From assembly GCA_963799415.1 (NCBI GenBank), contig CAWCXI010000022.1, positions 67,264 through 131,263 of the forward strand: a stretch of 64,000 bases of DNA. The letters are read 5' to 3'. The translations under genes and the position numbers were made by a program. The notes beneath the pieces were generated by a model, which worked only from the letters and a program-made list of their open reading frames with translations, made no database searches and was not told the DNA's origin. The stretch is from JAMXLO01 sp963799415 (GTDB lineage Bacteria > Pseudomonadota > Alphaproteobacteria > Acetobacterales > Acetobacteraceae). The stretch's first letter is position 1. The number at the start of each line of letters is the position of its first letter. This document shows positions 52,260-62,054 of the stretch, one piece after another.

Positions 52260-53177
52260 CTAGCCCTCGACCTTCCCGAGCAGCAGGTACTCCATCAGCG
52301 CCTTCTGCACGTGCAGGCGGTTCTCGGCCTGCTCCCACACGACGCTCTGCGGGCCGTCGACGCACTTCGGCGGAGACTTCCTCGCCGCGGTGCGCCGGCA
52401 GGCAGTGCATGAAGATCGCGTCGGGCGGCGCGTGCGCCATCATCTTCGTATCGACCATGAAGCCGGCGAAGGCCTTGTCGCGCGCGCCGCCTCGGCCTCG
52501 AAGCCCATGCTGGTCCACACGTCGGTGTTCACGGCATGCGCGCCCTCGCAGGCCTTCGCGGGATCGGCGAAGATCTCCACGCGGCTCGCGGTCGAGTCCC
52601 GCGAGGCGCGCGTGCTCGACCGCCGTAGCCCGGCGGGCGTGGCGATGTTCAGCTTGAAGTCGAACAGCCTCGCCGCCTGGATCCAGGTGTTGCACATGTT
52701 GTTGCCGTCGCCGATCCACGCGACCGTCTTGCCCGCGATCGGGCCGCGGTGCTCCATGTAGGTGTAGATGTCCGCGAGCACCTGGCACGGATGGTATTCG
52801 TTGGTGAGGCCGTTGATCACCGGCACGCGCGAGTGCGCTGCGAAGCGCTCGATGATCGAGTGCTCGAAGGTGCGGATCATCACGATGTCGACCATGCGCG
52901 AGATCACGCGCGCCACGTCCTCGATGGGTTCGCCGCGCCCGAGCTGGGTCTCGCCGGTGTTGAGCACGATCGAGGATCCGCCCAGCTGGTGGATGCCGGC
53001 CTCGAACGAGACGCGCGTGCGGGTCGAGGTCTTCTCGAACACCATCGCGAGCATGCGGTCGGCGAGCGGCTGGTAGGCGACGTAGTTCTTGAACCGCTCC
53101 TTGATGAGCTTGGTGCGCGCGAAGAGGTGCTCGAGCTCGCCGCGCTCGAGGTCGCGGAACTGCAGGAAATGCTTCAC
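52260..53177 (-). CDS. argF: ornithine carbamoyltransferase, frameshifted
   Basis: ArgF makes citrulline from ornithine and carbamoyl phosphate. Motifs: the carbamoyl-phosphate loop FEKTSTRTRVSFEAGIHQLG, DIVMIRTFEHSIIERFA, NGLTNEYHPCQVLADIYTYM, IGDGNNMCNTWIQAARLF and near the end DAIFMHCLPAHRGEEVSAEV. Frame changes near 52,635, 52,570, 52,490 and 52,375. Length corrected is about 306 residues, as usual. Start ATG 53,177 overlaps the argD stop by four bases, so the pair is coupled. Confidence 0.93.
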
Positions 53178-54377
53178 GCGCCGCGGCCGCGGCCGGCGCC
53201 TCGGCGAGGAACGCCTTCACGATCGGGGCGAGGATCGCGACCAGCTGGCGCGCCTCGTCTTCGCGGATGATGAGCGGCGGCAGCAGGCGCATCGACCTTG
53301 TCGGCGGTCACGTTGGCCACGAGGCCCGCGTCGAGCGCGCGGCGAACGATGTCGCCGCAGGGACGGTCGAGCTCGATGCCGAGCATGAGGCCCATGCCGC
53401 GGATTTCCTTCACGCCCGCGACGCCCGCGAAAGCTCGCGCGCAAGGCCGCTCTTGATGATCTCGCCCGCCTTCGCCGCGTTCGCGAGGAGGCCTTCCTTC
53501 TCGATCACTTCCAGCGTCGTGATCGCCGCGACCGACACCAGCGGCCCGCCTCCGAACGTGGTCCCGTGGTTGCCCGGCTTGAACACCTTCGCGGCCACGC
53601 CGCGCGCGAGGCATGCGCCGATGGGCACGCCGGAGCCCAGGCCCTTTGCAAGCGGCATCACGTCGGGAACGATTCCGGACCACTGGTGCGCGAACCACTT
53701 GCCGGTGCGCCCGATGCCGCTTTGCACCTCGTCGATCATGAGGAGCCACTCGCGCTGGTCGCAAAGCTCGCGAACCTTGCGCAGGTAGGCGGCGTCGGCG
53801 ACGTGGATGCCGCCTTCGCCCTGCAGCACTTCCATCAGCACCGCGACGACCGACGCGTTGTCGCGCCAGGCGCTCCATGGCGGCGATGTCGTTGTACGGC
53901 ACGCGCAGGAACCCGCCCATGAGCGGCTCGAAGCCGGCCTGGGCCTTGCGCGATCCCGTGGCCGAGAGTGTAGCGAGCGTGCGGCCGTGCCACGCTTTCT
54001 CCATCACGATGATGTTGGGGTTCTCGACGCCGCGCTGGTGGCCGTGCAGGCGCGCGAGCTTGATCGCGGCTTCGTTGGCTTCGGCTCCGGAATTGCAGAA
54101 GAAGGCGTTGTCCATCCCGGCGATCGCGCAGACCTTCGCCGCGGCGCGCTCCTGCTCGGGCACCTGGAAGAGGTTGGACGTATGGATGAGCTTGCCGACC
54201 TGCTCGCGCAAGCGCCTGCGTGAGGACCGGATGGTTGTGCCCCAGGCCATTTACCGCGATGCCGGCGAGGCCGTCGAGGTAGCGCTTGCCCTGCGTATCC
54301 CACAGCCACGCGCCTTCGCCGCGCGCGAAGGCCACGGGTTGCGGGGAGTAGGTCTGCATCAGGTGCGTCGCGCTCAT
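53174..54377 (-). CDS. argD: acetylornithine aminotransferase, frameshifted
   Basis: ArgD transaminates N-acetylglutamate semialdehyde in arginine synthesis. Seen are GKRYLDGLAGIAVNGLGHNH, FFCNSGAEANEAAIKLARLH, MEKAWHGRTLATLSATGSRK, EVLQGEGGIHVADAAYLRKV, MIDEVQSGIGRTGKWFAHQW with the PLP Asp, the Schiff-base-lysine region DVMPLAKGLGSGVPIGACLA, and KEIRGMGLMLGIELDRPCGD. Frame changes near 54,210, 53,870, 53,425, 53,295 and 53,185. Same strand and coupled to argF. Confidence 0.93.
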
Positions 54378-54397
54378 GTGCGGTCTCCCAAATGAAA

Positions 54398-54418
54398 CGG
54401 CGGCCCGAAAGGCCGCCG
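54398..54418 (-). terminator. intrinsic terminator after rpsT
   Basis: CGGCGGCC CGAAA GGCCGCCG, 22 bases past the rpsT stop; in the minus direction it is followed by TTTCATTT. Confidence 0.75.
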
Positions 54419-54439
54419 CCGGCCGGGTGAAGACTTCGA

Positions 54440-54715
54440 TCAGGTGCGGGCGGTCCCCATGGCCTTCACCTGGGCCGCGAGGCGGCTCTTGTGACGAGCG
54501 GCCTTGTTCTTGTGGATGATGCGCTTGTCCGCGATCGAGTCGATGACAGATTGCTCCTGCTTGAGCGCGGCGCGCGCGGCAGCCGCATCGCCGGCGGCGA
54601 TGGCCTTCTGCACCTTCTTGATGGCGCTACGCAGCTTCGTGCGCAGGCCGACGTTGGCCGCGCGTTGCTTGATGGATTTCTTGGCGCGCTTTGCGGCCTG
54701 CTTTGTGTTTGCCAT
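54440..54715 (-). CDS. rpsT: 30S ribosomal protein S20, 91 aa
   Basis: The gene is intact: MANTKQAAKRAKKSIKQRAA, NVGLRTKLRSAIKKVQKAIA, RIIHKNKAARHKSRLAAQVK. S20 binds 16S rRNA early in 30S assembly. Start ATG 54,715. It is divergent to murJ with 114 bases between, the usual betaproteobacterial arrangement. Confidence 0.97.
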   Translation of the reverse strand: MANTKQAAKRAKKSIKQRAANVGLRTKLRSAIKKVQKAIAAGDAAAARAALKQEQSVIDSIADKRIIHKNKAARHKSRLAAQVKAMGTART

Positions 54716-54829
54716 TTCGAGTCGCTTTGGTCGGAGTCTTGGGATCGGAAAAGAGCCTGATATCATACACCACTTGTCCATACAAAACAAAGCCCTAGAT
54801 CGCGCGCCGGAGAGCGTGCGCCCGCCGCC

Positions 54830-56365
54830 GTGAACCTGCTCGGCGCAGCCGCTTCGGTGAGCGCGATGACGCTCGCTTCGCGCATCACGGGCTTCGCGCG
54901 CGACACGTTGCTCGCGATCTTCTTCGGCGCGGGCTACACGATGGACGCGTTCGTCGTCGCGTTCCGGATTCCCAACCTGCTGCGAAGGCTTTTCGCCGAG
55001 GGAGCGTTCTCGCAGGCGTTCGTCCCGGTGCTCGGCGAATATCGAAACGCGCCGCGGCGACGAAGCGACGCGCGAGCTCGCGGGCAAGGTGCTCGCGGTG
55101 CTCGCTGCGGCGCTCTTCGTCGTCACGCGTGATCGGCGTGCTCGCCGCGCCCGCCGTCGTCTACCTCTCAGCGCGTCGGGTTTCGCCGCCGAGCCCGGAC
55201 AAGTTTTCGTTCACCGTCGCGATGGTGCGGATCTGCTTTCCGTACATCCTCTTCGTCTCGCTCGTGTCGTTCTCCGCGGGACTGCTCAATACCTACGGGT
55301 CGTTCAAGGCCCCCGCGTTCACGCCGGTGCTGCTGAACGTCTCGTTCATCGCGTGCGCGATCTGGCTCGCCCCGCACCTGGACAAACCCGTCGTCGCGCT
55401 CGCGTGGGCCGTCCTCTTCGGCGGCATCGCGCAGCTCCTTTTCCAGGTTCCGTTCCTGCGGCGCATCGGCATGTGGCCCCGCATCGTGTGGGCGCCGCGC
55501 GACGAGGGCGTGATGCGCATCGTGAAGCTCATGGCGCCCGCGGCGCTCGGGGTCTCGGTCGCGCAACTGAGCCTGCTCATCAATACGCAGATCGCATCGC
55601 ATCTGGGCGACGGGCCCGTGTCGTGGCTCTACTACGCCGACCGCTTGATGGAGTTCCCTTCGGCGATGCTCGGCGTCGCGCTGGGTACGGTGATCCTGCC
55701 GTCGCTCGTGCGCCACCACGCCGCCAGCGATCCCGCGGCCTACTCGCGCCTGCTCGACTGGGGGCTGCGCGTGACGCTCGTGCTGGCCCTTCCCGCCGCG
55801 GTCGCGCTGGGGCTCCTCGCGGTCCCGCTCATCTCCACGCTTTTCTGGCACGGGGAGTTCCTGCGCCACGACGTGATGATGACCCGCAGCGCGCTCATCG
55901 CCTACGCCGTAGGCCTCGCCGGGATCATCCTCGTGAAGATCCTCGCGCCCGGCTTCTATGCGAAGCAGGACATCCGCACGCCGGTGAAAGTAGCCGTGGC
56001 CACACTCATCGTGACGCAGCTGCTCAACTCCGCGTTCGTTCCGTGGATCGGCCACGCGGGCCTCGCGCTCTCGATCTCGCTGGGCGCCTGCTTCAACGCG
56101 GGCTGGCTCTGGTGGCTCATGCGGCGCTCGGGGTTTACCGCCCCGAGCCGGGCTGGGCGGCGTTCCTGCTCAAGGTCGCCATCGCTCTCATCTCATGGGC
56201 GGCGCGCTCTGGTACTCCATGGGCAGCGAGTCGTCGTGGTTCGAGCTCGCGTCGGCGGCGCGCGCGGGCAAGCTTGCCCTCGTCATCGTCGCGGGCAGCG
56301 TCGCGTATTTCGCGTCGCTCGCCGCGATGGGCTTTCGCCCGCGCGATTTCTCGCGCCACGAGTGA
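54830..56365 (+). CDS. murJ: lipid II flippase MurJ (MviN), frameshifted
   Basis: MurJ moves lipid II across the membrane. GTG 54,830 starts NLLGAAASVSAMTLASRITG, then FARDTLLAIFFGAGYTMDAF, FRIPNLLRRLFAEGAFSQAF (the conserved cytoplasmic loop), and multiple spans such as YILFVSLVSFSAGLLNTYGS, LMAPAALGVSVAQLSLLINT and ILVKILAPGFYAKQDIRTPV. Frame changes at about 55,050, 55,125, 56,150 and 56,195; it ends MGFRPRDFSRHE. Corrected length about 512 residues, as expected. Confidence 0.92.
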
Positions 56366-56369
56366 GACC

Positions 56370-57296
56370 GTGAAGATCGTCCGCCACGCGCGATCCGCGT
56401 CCGACACGGCCATCGCGATCGGCAGCTTCGACGGAGTGCACCTGGGACATCGCGCCATGATGGAGCACGTCGGCGCGGCCGCCCGCAATCGCGAAGCTCG
56501 CGTCGGCGGCGCTCACGTTCGAACCGCTGCCCCGCGAGTTCTTCTCGCCCGCCACGGCGCCCGCGCGCCTTTCGAGCCTCGGGGAAAAGCTGGGCGAGAT
56601 CGCCACCCGCGGCATCGACTCGATTTTCGTGGAGCGCTTCGACGCGCGTCTCGCCGCCCTCCCGCCCGACGAATTCGCGGCACGCCTTCGCGACATGTAT
56701 CGCGCACGCTGGGTCATGACGGGACAGGATTTCCGCTACGGCGCCGCGCGCAGGGGCGACGTGGCAAGCCTCGCCGCGGCGGGCCGCGAAGCTCGGATTC
56801 GAAGTCGAAGTGCTTCCCGCCGTCACCGTGGATGGCGAGCGAGTGTCGAGCACCGCGGTGCGCAATGCCCTTGCGCGCGGCGAGTTCGCGCACGCAGCGC
56901 GCCTGCTCGGACGTCCCTATGCGATCTGCGGGCGCGTCGTGCACGGGGCGAAGCGAGGGCGCGCGATGGGATTCCCGACGGCCAATATCCGGCTTGCGCG
57001 TCCCGCGGCCCGCGCTCTCCGGGATCTTTGCGGTAAAATGCTTCGGTGCAGCAACTCGCGGACTCGAGGGAGTGGCGAGCCTGGGAATGAACCCGGCCAT
57101 CGGGAAAGACGGCCCGGCCACACTCGAAGCGTTCCTCTTCGATTTCTCCGGCGACCTCTACGGCAGGCGCCTGTCCATCGAGTTCGTGAAGAAGCTGCGC
57201 GACGAAGCGGATTTCGCTTCCGTCGACGAGCTCGCCGCGCAGATCCTTCGCGATTGCGACGCGGCGCGCGAGCACTTCCGTGCCACGAGGACTTGA
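56370..57296 (+). CDS. ribF: bifunctional riboflavin kinase/FAD synthetase, frameshifted
   Basis: N-terminal FAD-synthetase (nucleotidyl transferase) part: AIAIGSFDGVHLGHRAMMEH, ALTFEPLPREFFS-type region, RWVMTGQDFRYGAARRGDVA, SSTAVRNALARGEFAHAARL; C-terminal kinase: AKRGRAMGFPTANIRLARPA, GVASLGMNPAIGKDGPATLE and LYGRRLSIEFVKKLRDEADF. Frame changes near 56,500, 56,795 and 57,015. Start GTG 56,370 five bases after murJ. Its stop overlaps the ileS start (TGATG). Confidence 0.93.
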   Translation: MKIVRHARSASDTAIAIGSFDGVHLGHRAMMEHVGAAARNREARVGGAHVRTAAPRVLLARHGARAPFEPRGKAGRDRHPRHRLDFRGALRRASRRPPARRIRGTPSRHVSRTLGHDGTGFPLRRRAQGRRGKPRRGGPRSSDSKSKCFPPSPWMASECRAPRCAMPLRAASSRTQRACSDVPMRSAGASCTGRSEGARWDSRRPISGLRVPRPALSGIFAVKCFGAATRGLEGVASLGMNPAIGKDGPATLEAFLFDFSGDLYGRRLSIEFVKKLRDEADFASVDELAAQILRDCDAAREHFRATRT

Positions 57297-60130
57297 TGCC
57301 CGACGACCCGAAGAAGATCGACTACAAGAGCACGCTCAACCTGCCGGAGACGCCGTTCCCCATGCGCGGCGACCTGGCCAAGCGCGAGCCGGGCTGGGTG
57401 CGCGCGTGGCACGACACGAAGCTCTACGAGCGTATCCGCGAGGCGTGCCGCGGCCGGGTGAAGTACGTCCTGCACGACGGGCCGCCTTACGCCAACGGCG
57501 ACATCCACATGGGGCACGCCGGCAACAAGATCCTGAAGGACATGGTGGTGAAGTCGAAGACGATCGCCGGATTCGACGCGCCCTACGTGCCGGGATGGGA
57601 CTGCCACGGGCTGCCGATCGAGCACGTGATCGAGAAGAAGTACGGACGCAACCTCGAGCCCAACCGGCAGCGGCAGCTTTGCCGCGCGTACGCCGCCGAG
57701 CAGATCGAGCGCCAGAAGGCCGACTTCCAGCGCCTGGGCGTCATCGGCGACTGGGACCATCCGTATACGACGATGAACCCGGCGACCGAAGGCGGCCGAA
57801 GTCCGCGCGATCGGGCGAGTCCTCGAGAGCGGGACTGCTCTATCGCGGATTGAAGCCGGTGAACTGGTGCATCGACTGCGGCTCCGCGCTCGCCGAGGCC
57901 GAGGTCGAATACGAGGACAAGACTTCACCCGCGGTCGACGTCGCGTTCGAGGCCGTCGATCCGGCCGCCGTTGCGCGCGCCTTCGACGCGAAGGGCGTCG
58001 CCCGGGCCTCTACGCGGTCATCTGGACCACGACGCCCTGGACGCTCCCGGGCAACCAGGCGATCGCGGCGCATCCGGACATTCGAGTACGAGCTCGTCGA
58101 CACCGATCGCGGCGCGCTGATCCTCGTCGCGGAGCTTCGCGAGGCGTGCCTCAAGCGCTACGGCACTCAAGGCGCGCGCCGTGCTCGGCCGCGTCGCGGG
58201 CAGCGCGCTCGCGGGCCTCGTCTTCCGCCATCCCTTCATCGATCGCCAGGTGCCCGATGGTCCTGGGCGAGCACGTGACGACGGAGATCGGGCACGGGCC
58301 TCGTGCACACGGCTCCAGCGCACGGCGTCGAGGATTTCGACATGGGCGTGAAGTACAAGCTGCCCGCTCGACCAACCCGTGGACGACACGGGACGCTACA
58401 AGGACAAATGTCGCGCACTTCGCCGGCATGGCGCGTGCGCGATGCCGAGAAGCCGATCGTCGAATTGCTCGAGGCGAACGGCGCGCTCCTCAAGCACGAG
58501 CCCTTCCGCCACAGCTATCCGCATTGCTGGCGCCACAAGACGCCGATCATCTTCCGCGCGACGACGCAGTGGTTCATCGCCATGGACCGCGACGCGAAGG
58601 TGAAGACCGATTCGCCCGGCAAGACGCTTCGCGAGATCGCGCTGCACGCCATCGGCAACACGCGCTTCTATCCGGAGTGGGGCCGCTCGCGCCTCACGGC
58701 GATGATCCAGAACCGCCCGGACTGGACGCTCTCGCGCCAGCGCAACTGGGGCACGCCGCTGCCGTTCTTCCTCGACCGGCAGACCGACGAGCTGCATCCC
58801 GACACCGGCGCGCTCCTCGAGAAGGCGGCGGCGATGGTCGACAAGGGCGGCGTCGAGGCGTGGTTCGCCGCGACCTGCGAGGATTTCGGCGTGGACCCGG
58901 CGCGCTACCGCAAGATCACCGACACGGTGGACGTGTGGTTCGATTCGGGCACGACGCATTTCACGGTGCTGCGCAAGCGCGACCGCCGAGCAGTGGCCCG
59001 CGGACCTCTACCTCGAAGGCTCCGACCAGCATCGCGGGTGGTTCCAGTCGAGCCTGCTCACGGGCTGCACCATGGACGGCCGCGCGCCCTACGATGCGCT
59101 CCTCACGCACGGCTTCGTCGTCGACGGCCAGGGCCGCAAGATGTCCAAGTCGCTGGGCAACGTGATCTCGCCGCAGAAGGTCTCCGACACGCTGGGCGCG
59201 GAGGTCATCCGCCTCTGGGTCGCGTCGACGGATTTCTCCGGCGAGCTCTTCACTCTCCGACGAGATCCTGAAGCGCGTCGTGGAAAGCTACCGGCGCATC
59301 CGCAATACGCTGCGCTTCCTGCTCGCGAACACGTCCGACTTCGATCCCGCGAAGGACCGCGTTGCCGGTTTCGGAATGGCTCGAGATCGACCGCTACGCG
59401 CTCGCGATGACACGCGAGATGGCCAACGACTGCACCGCGGGCTATGCGCCTTCGATTTCCACCTGGTGGCGCAGCGCCTGCAGACCTTCTCCTCCGAGGA
59501 CCTGGGCGGCTTCTGGCTCGACGTGCTGAAGGACCGCCTCTACACCACGCGCACGGCGGGCCGGCACGGCGCTCGGCGCAGACGGCGCTGCACCACGTGA
59601 CGCAGGTGTTGCTGCGCCTCATGGCGCCGATCCTTTCCTTCACCGCCGAGGAAGCCTGGGCAGTGCTTCATCCGGCGAAGCGGCAGAGCGCCCGGGACAG
59701 CATCTTCTTCCACACGTGGAACGACGTGCTGCCCGCGCAGCACGGCGAGGCGGAGCTCGTCGCGCGGTGGAAGCGCATCCGCGAGATCCGCGCCGAGGTG
59801 ATGAAGAAGCTCGAGGAGGTGCGCGCCGCAGGTGGCATCGGCTCGTCGCTCCAGGCGAACGTCACCGTGACGGCAGGCGGCGAGGACGCGGCGCTTCTCG
59901 CATCGCTCGGCAACGACCTCAAGTACGTGTTCATCACGTCGAGCGCCGCGCTTGAAGCGATGGCGAGGCCGGCCCGGTCAACGTCGTGGTGTCGGCGAGC
60001 AGCGACACCAAGTGCGAGCGTTGCTGGCATTGGCGCACCGACGTGGGCAGCAACCCGCGATACGCGGCGATCTGCGCGCGTTGCGCCGGCCACGCTGGAA
60101 GGCCGCGACGAGGAACGGCGCCATGCGTGA
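57296..60130 (+). CDS. ileS: isoleucyl-tRNA synthetase, heavily frameshifted
   Basis: Class I synthetase signatures: YANGDIHMGHAGNKILKDMV (HIGH-type motif), WDCHGLPIEHVIEKKYGRNL, FRATTQWFIAMDRDAKVKTD, GRKMSKSLGNVISPQKVSDT (KMSKS), and a C-terminal zinc ribbon CERCWHW in the last 50 residues. More than ten frame changes, clustered at 57,790-58,420 and 59,260-60,085, mean no intact frame. The corrected length of about 945 residues fits. Overlaps ribF by one base at the start and lspA by eight at the end. Confidence 0.95.
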
Positions 60131-60626
60131 GACGTCGTCGCGCTGGACGCGCTGGCTCGCACTGAGCGCCGCGATCGTCGTCGCGGACCTCGCGACCAAG
60201 GCGTGGATGAGCAACGCATTCACGCTGGGCGAAATCCATCGAGGTCACGCCCTTCTTCAACCTCGTGCTCGCCCACAACACGGGTGCGGCCTTCAGCTTC
60301 CTCGCCGGGGCGGGCGGATGGCAGCGATGGTTCTTCACCGGCATCACGATCGTGATCTCGATCGCCATCGTGGTGATGCTCTCGCGCCAGCGCGGCGCAC
60401 CGTGGCTTTCGGCGGCTTTCGCCCTCGTGCTGGGCGGGGCGCTCGGCAACCTCTACGACCGCCTCGTGCTGGGCTACGTGGTGGATTTCGTGCAGCTGCA
60501 CGCGGCGGGATACTATTGGCCCGCATTCAACGTCGCCGACTCGGCCATCACGCGTCGGCGTGGCCATGCTCATCTGGGACAGCCTGCGTCCCAAGGCGGG
60601 CAAGCTGGGCCAGGAGAAGATCATGA
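60123..60626 (+). CDS. lspA: lipoprotein signal peptidase II, frameshifted
   Basis: The aspartyl membrane protease is recognised by FFNLVLAHNTGAAFSFLAGA, GGALGNLYDRLVLGYVVDFV and YYWPAFNVADSAIT (catalytic Asp pair). Four hydrophobic spans are seen. Frame changes near 60,235 and 60,550. Its corrected stop would overlap the ispH start (ATGA), matching the usual ileS-lspA-ispH order. Confidence 0.93.
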   Translation: MRETSSRWTRWLALSAAIVVADLATKAWMSNAFTLGEIHRGHALLQPRARPQHGCGLQLPRRGGRMAAMVLHRHHDRDLDRHRGDALAPARRTVAFGGFRPRAGRGARQPLRPPRAGLRGGFRAAARGGILLARIQRRRLGHHASAWPCSSGTACVPRRASWARRRS

Positions 60627-61584
60627 GCACCGCGCAAGCCCTCGAGGACGCCGAGGTGCTGCTCGCCAAGCCGCGCGGCTTCTGCGCCGGCGTCGACCGC
60701 GCCATCGCGATCGTCGAGCGCGCGCTCGAGCTGCACGGCGCGCCCGATCTACGTGCGCCACGAGATCGTGCACAACAAGTTCGTCGTCGAGGACCTGCGG
60801 GCCAAGGGCGCGGTGTTCGTCGAGGAGCTGGCCGAGGTTCCCGCCGGCGCCACCGTGATCTTCTCGCGCCCACGGCGTGTCGCACGACGTGCGCAGCGAG
60901 GCCGACGACGCGCGGCCTCAAGGTGTTCGACGCCACCTGCCCGCTCGTCACGAAGGTGCACGTCGAGGTCGCGAAGATGCGCGCCGCGGGCCGCGAGATC
61001 GTGATGATCGGCCACGAGGGCCACCCCGAGGCCGAAGGCACCATGGGCCAGTCGGAGGCGGCATGTACCTCGTCGAGACCGTCGAGGACGTGGCCACGCT
61101 CGAGGTCGACGGATCCCGGCAGGCTCGCCTACGTCACGCAGACCACGCTGTCGGTGGACGACTGCGCGCGCATCGTCACGGCGCTGAAGGTGCGCTTCCC
61201 CGACGATCCAGGGCCCGAAGGCCGACGACATCTGCTACGCGACGCAGAACCGCCAGGACGCGGTGAAGTTCATGGCGCCCGAAATGCGACGTGGTGATCG
61301 TGGTGGGCTCGCCCAACAGCTCCAACTCCAACCGCCTGCGCGAGGTGGCGCAGCAACCTCGGGCGCGACGCCTACCTCGTCGACAGCGCCGACGAGCTGC
61401 AAGCCCGAATGGCTCGATGGCGCGAAGCGCATCGGCGTGACCGCGGGCGCGTCGGCTCCCGAGGTGCTGGTGCACGAGGTGATCATGCGGCTTGCAGTCG
61501 CTCGGCGTGCGCCGCGTGCACGAGCTGGAAGGCATCGACGAGCACGTCACGTTCCCGCTGCCCAAGGGCATCAAGAACGCCTAG
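60623..61584 (+). CDS. ispH: 4-hydroxy-3-methylbut-2-enyl diphosphate reductase, heavily frameshifted
   Basis: IspH makes IPP and DMAPP at the end of the MEP pathway, using a [4Fe-4S] cluster. The cysteine regions are found in order: AKPRGFCAGVDRAIAIVERA, FDATCPLVTKVHVEVAKMRA, and the DDIC..TQNRQD type site near 61,225. MIGHEGHPEAEG and the late ELEGIDEHVTFPLPKGI end are family-typical. About ten frame changes. Ends at 61,584. Confidence 0.92.
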
Positions 61585-62000
61585 CGTACGCCCGCCGGCG
61601 CATCGACGCCCGGCGGCGGTCGCAGGTCCACTTCGACGCGCTTCACGCTCTTCACGCGAATCCCCCACTTTGCGCCCCGGCTCCCAGCGCACCTCGGAGA
61701 ACGCCCGCACCGCCTCGTCGCGAAACTTCGTGCGGCACCGGCTCTGTGCGGCATCGACGTGGTCCACCACGCCGTCGGCATCGATGTACACGTCGAGGCT
61801 GCAACTTGCCGTAGTACTCGATGCCGCTCTTTCCTGGGCGGCGTCGAGCTCGATGCCATGCAGCGGATAGGGCCGCGGATCGAGCCCTTTCGCGTCGAAG
61901 TAGTGCGTCGTGACCGCGCCAACGGCGACCACGGCCATGAGCGTCACGACTGCGATTCCCACCGCGATCCGGATCAGGATCGTTTCACGGAAAAGCCTCG
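61581..62000 (-). CDS. TonB-C-like small periplasmic protein, frameshifted
   Basis: A membrane-anchor-like span (ILIRIAVGIAVVTLMAVVAV) is followed by HYFDAKGLDPRPYPLHGIEL, SLDVYIDADGVVDHVDAAQS, then KFRDEAVRAFSEVRWEPGRK, a TonB C-terminal-like pattern, and VKSVKRVEVDLRPPPGVDAP. The frame changes near 61,800 and 61,660. Start not fixed. The TAG stop overlaps that of ispH (convergent). Confidence 0.6.
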
Positions 62001-62014
62001 CTTCAAAAAGAAAA

Positions 62015-62036
62015 GCGCCCGGCCGTAGCCGGGCGC
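62015..62036 (-). terminator. intrinsic terminator for pilY1
   Basis: GCGCCCGGC CGTA GCCGGGCGC, followed in the minus direction by TTTTCTTTTT. It lies 19 bases past the pilY1 stop. Confidence 0.85.
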
Positions 62037-62054
62037 CTGTTGCGGTTCGTCGAC